The notes under the pieces are model-generated. The model saw only the letters and a program-made list of their open reading frames with translations, ran no database searches and was not told where the DNA came from. From assembly GCF_016616885.1 (NCBI RefSeq), contig NZ_CP067102.1:1392501-1456500 (forward strand): a stretch of DNA of 64,000 nt. The letters run 5' to 3'. The DNA comes from Bradyrhizobium diazoefficiens (GTDB lineage Bacteria; Pseudomonadota; Alphaproteobacteria; Rhizobiales; Xanthobacteraceae). A program made the translations under genes and the position numbers. Positions 63,145 to 64,000 of this stretch are shown here, piece after piece (the first letter of the stretch is position 1; the number at the start of each line of letters is the position of its first letter).

Positions 63145-64000
63145 CGGGCGTCGTTTTGCCTTTCGATGATTGGCTTCTGATAGCGGGAAACTCCACTGAC
63201 AGTGGACTTCATTTCGTCGGTGCGTTTGATCGACGGATCACATTTTATTCGCAGCAGGTTCGTGCGCTGCGGCTTGCCCACGCCCTAAGTCGTCCCGGCA
63301 AGTTGAAGCCAACTGATAACATCGCTGTGGTCGGCGCGGGGGCTGCGGGCGTTACGGCTGCCCTCGGACTGGCGTTACTCGGTAACGATGTGAGCCTATA
63401 CGACCCCGCCGCATCGATCTTGCAGCTACAGAGCGCATCACCGCGCCTGCTGCATCCTCATATCTACGAGTGGCCCAGGTTGGGATCGCTGGATGATCGC
63501 TCGGGTTTACCAGTCTTGGATTGGTCTGCGAATCACGGCGGCGCCGTTTGCACTCAGCTCAAGGCAGACTTTCACGCTGCGGAGACGCGCCTGCCGAATC
63601 TCACCTTCAAACCGGGCCAGAAATTAACATCCCTCGATAGAGTCGGCACGCGGTGGCGGCTTGGGCTCACAACGAATGGTACTCCCAGCTTTCGTCAATT
63701 TGACCACGTTGTGCTCGCGATCGGCTTCGGCGACGAGATCCCCTGTGGGGCGGCGATCCCTGTGCACTATTGGAAACAGAATTCCACGGGGTCGGCCGCC
63801 GCCGAACCGCACAGTCCAGCGACCTATCTTGTCAGCGGCAATGGCGATGGCGGGCTCACGGACCTACTAAACCTGCTGATTCAGGATTTCGATCATGTCA
63901 GATTTACGCGAAGCTTTTTGGACTATTTTTCTGATGACGCTCTTCGCGTCACGACTGAAACCGCCTGCGCTGGTGTAACGGCTGGCGACGATCTCGAAGC
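63141..64000 (+). CDS. FAD/NAD(P)-binding oxidoreductase-like protein, partial (3' end beyond window)
   Basis: 286 codons visible from the ATG at 63141. The FAD-binding GxGxxG motif is NIAVVGAGAAGVTAALGLAL followed by LGNDVSLYD, starting near residue 60. A second block (HVVLAIGFGDEIPCGAAIPV and YWKQNS) resembles the NAD(P)-binding region of such oxidoreductases. The ~55 residues before it (MTGVVLPFDDWLLIAGNSTD) form an extra N-terminal domain. No partner is seen beyond the 52-aa gene and AbiE. It may be an effector or sensor in a defence operon that continues rightward. Confidence 0.75.
   Translation, partial: MTGVVLPFDDWLLIAGNSTDSGLHFVGAFDRRITFYSQQVRALRLAHALSRPGKLKPTDNIAVVGAGAAGVTAALGLALLGNDVSLYDPAASILQLQSASPRLLHPHIYEWPRLGSLDDRSGLPVLDWSANHGGAVCTQLKADFHAAETRLPNLTFKPGQKLTSLDRVGTRWRLGLTTNGTPSFRQFDHVVLAIGFGDEIPCGAAIPVHYWKQNSTGSAAAEPHSPATYLVSGNGDGGLTDLLNLLIQDFDHVRFTRSFLDYFSDDALRVTTETACAGVTAGDDLE

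Overview
The window is high-GC alphaproteobacterial DNA, most likely Bradyrhizobium or a close relative. The evidence is the conserved block yebC-ruvC-ruvA-ruvB followed by the start of ybgC (tol-pal locus), an Fpr-type ferredoxin reductase, and several small proteins of rhizobial type. Positions 1 to about 5000 are core chromosome: a partial chemotaxis receptor, YebC, the RuvCAB Holliday-junction machinery, a Tat-exported metallophosphoesterase and the first 27 codons of ybgC.

At about 4995 ybgC is broken by a genomic island that runs beyond the right edge (more than 59 kb). A large serine recombinase sits at the junction, and its stop codon lies inside the ybgC sequence. The island is a mosaic of intact accessory genes and decayed remnants. 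8.2-11.1 kb: a secreted/envelope trio with a lysozyme-like candidate carrying 16 Lys-Asp repeats, flanked by two related exported proteins. 11.7-15.2 kb: small membrane proteins, ferredoxin-NADP reductase and an Lrp regulator. 15.4-21.1 kb: a translationally coupled operon encoding a Ser/Thr kinase-SF1 helicase fusion, a winged-helix/PLD-fold protein and a PP2C phosphatase. It resembles Mokosh type I with an added phosphatase. 21.8-29.4 kb: a complete Wadjet system (jetABCD). 29.7-37.5 kb: DUF4062, HEPN-like and membrane proteins among remnants (ligD, an HNH-like gene). 37.6-44.7 kb: a hydrolase cluster (LOG/SLOG protein, phospholipase D, S1/P1 nuclease, SGNH hydrolase, DUF2235 lipase). 44.8-46.2 kb: a RES-Xre toxin-antitoxin pair with a visible operator. 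46.3-53.8 kb: a scar zone with an IS630 remnant, broken molybdenum-hydroxylase genes, an intact IS256-family element with 9-bp target duplications, two broken tyrosine integrases and two tRNA 3'-half remnants. 53.9-59.8 kb: a SIR2 / CoiA-like nuclease / DUF4238 operon. 59.9-64 kb: a frameshifted ApeA-like HEPN gene, an AbiE toxin-antitoxin pair with a candidate operator, and a small protein coupled to an FAD/NAD(P)-binding protein cut by the window edge.

The island is therefore largely a defence island. The known systems are Wadjet against plasmids, AbiE, RES-Xre and a Mokosh-like system. The strongest candidates for undescribed systems are the kinase-helicase / wHTH-PLD / PP2C operon, the SIR2 / CoiA-like / DUF4238 operon and the 37.6-44.7 kb hydrolase cluster. 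Many genes carry single-base frameshifts. These may be real decay or indel errors in the sequence, and this matters most for the HEPN gene and for the 3' end of the AbiEii gene.
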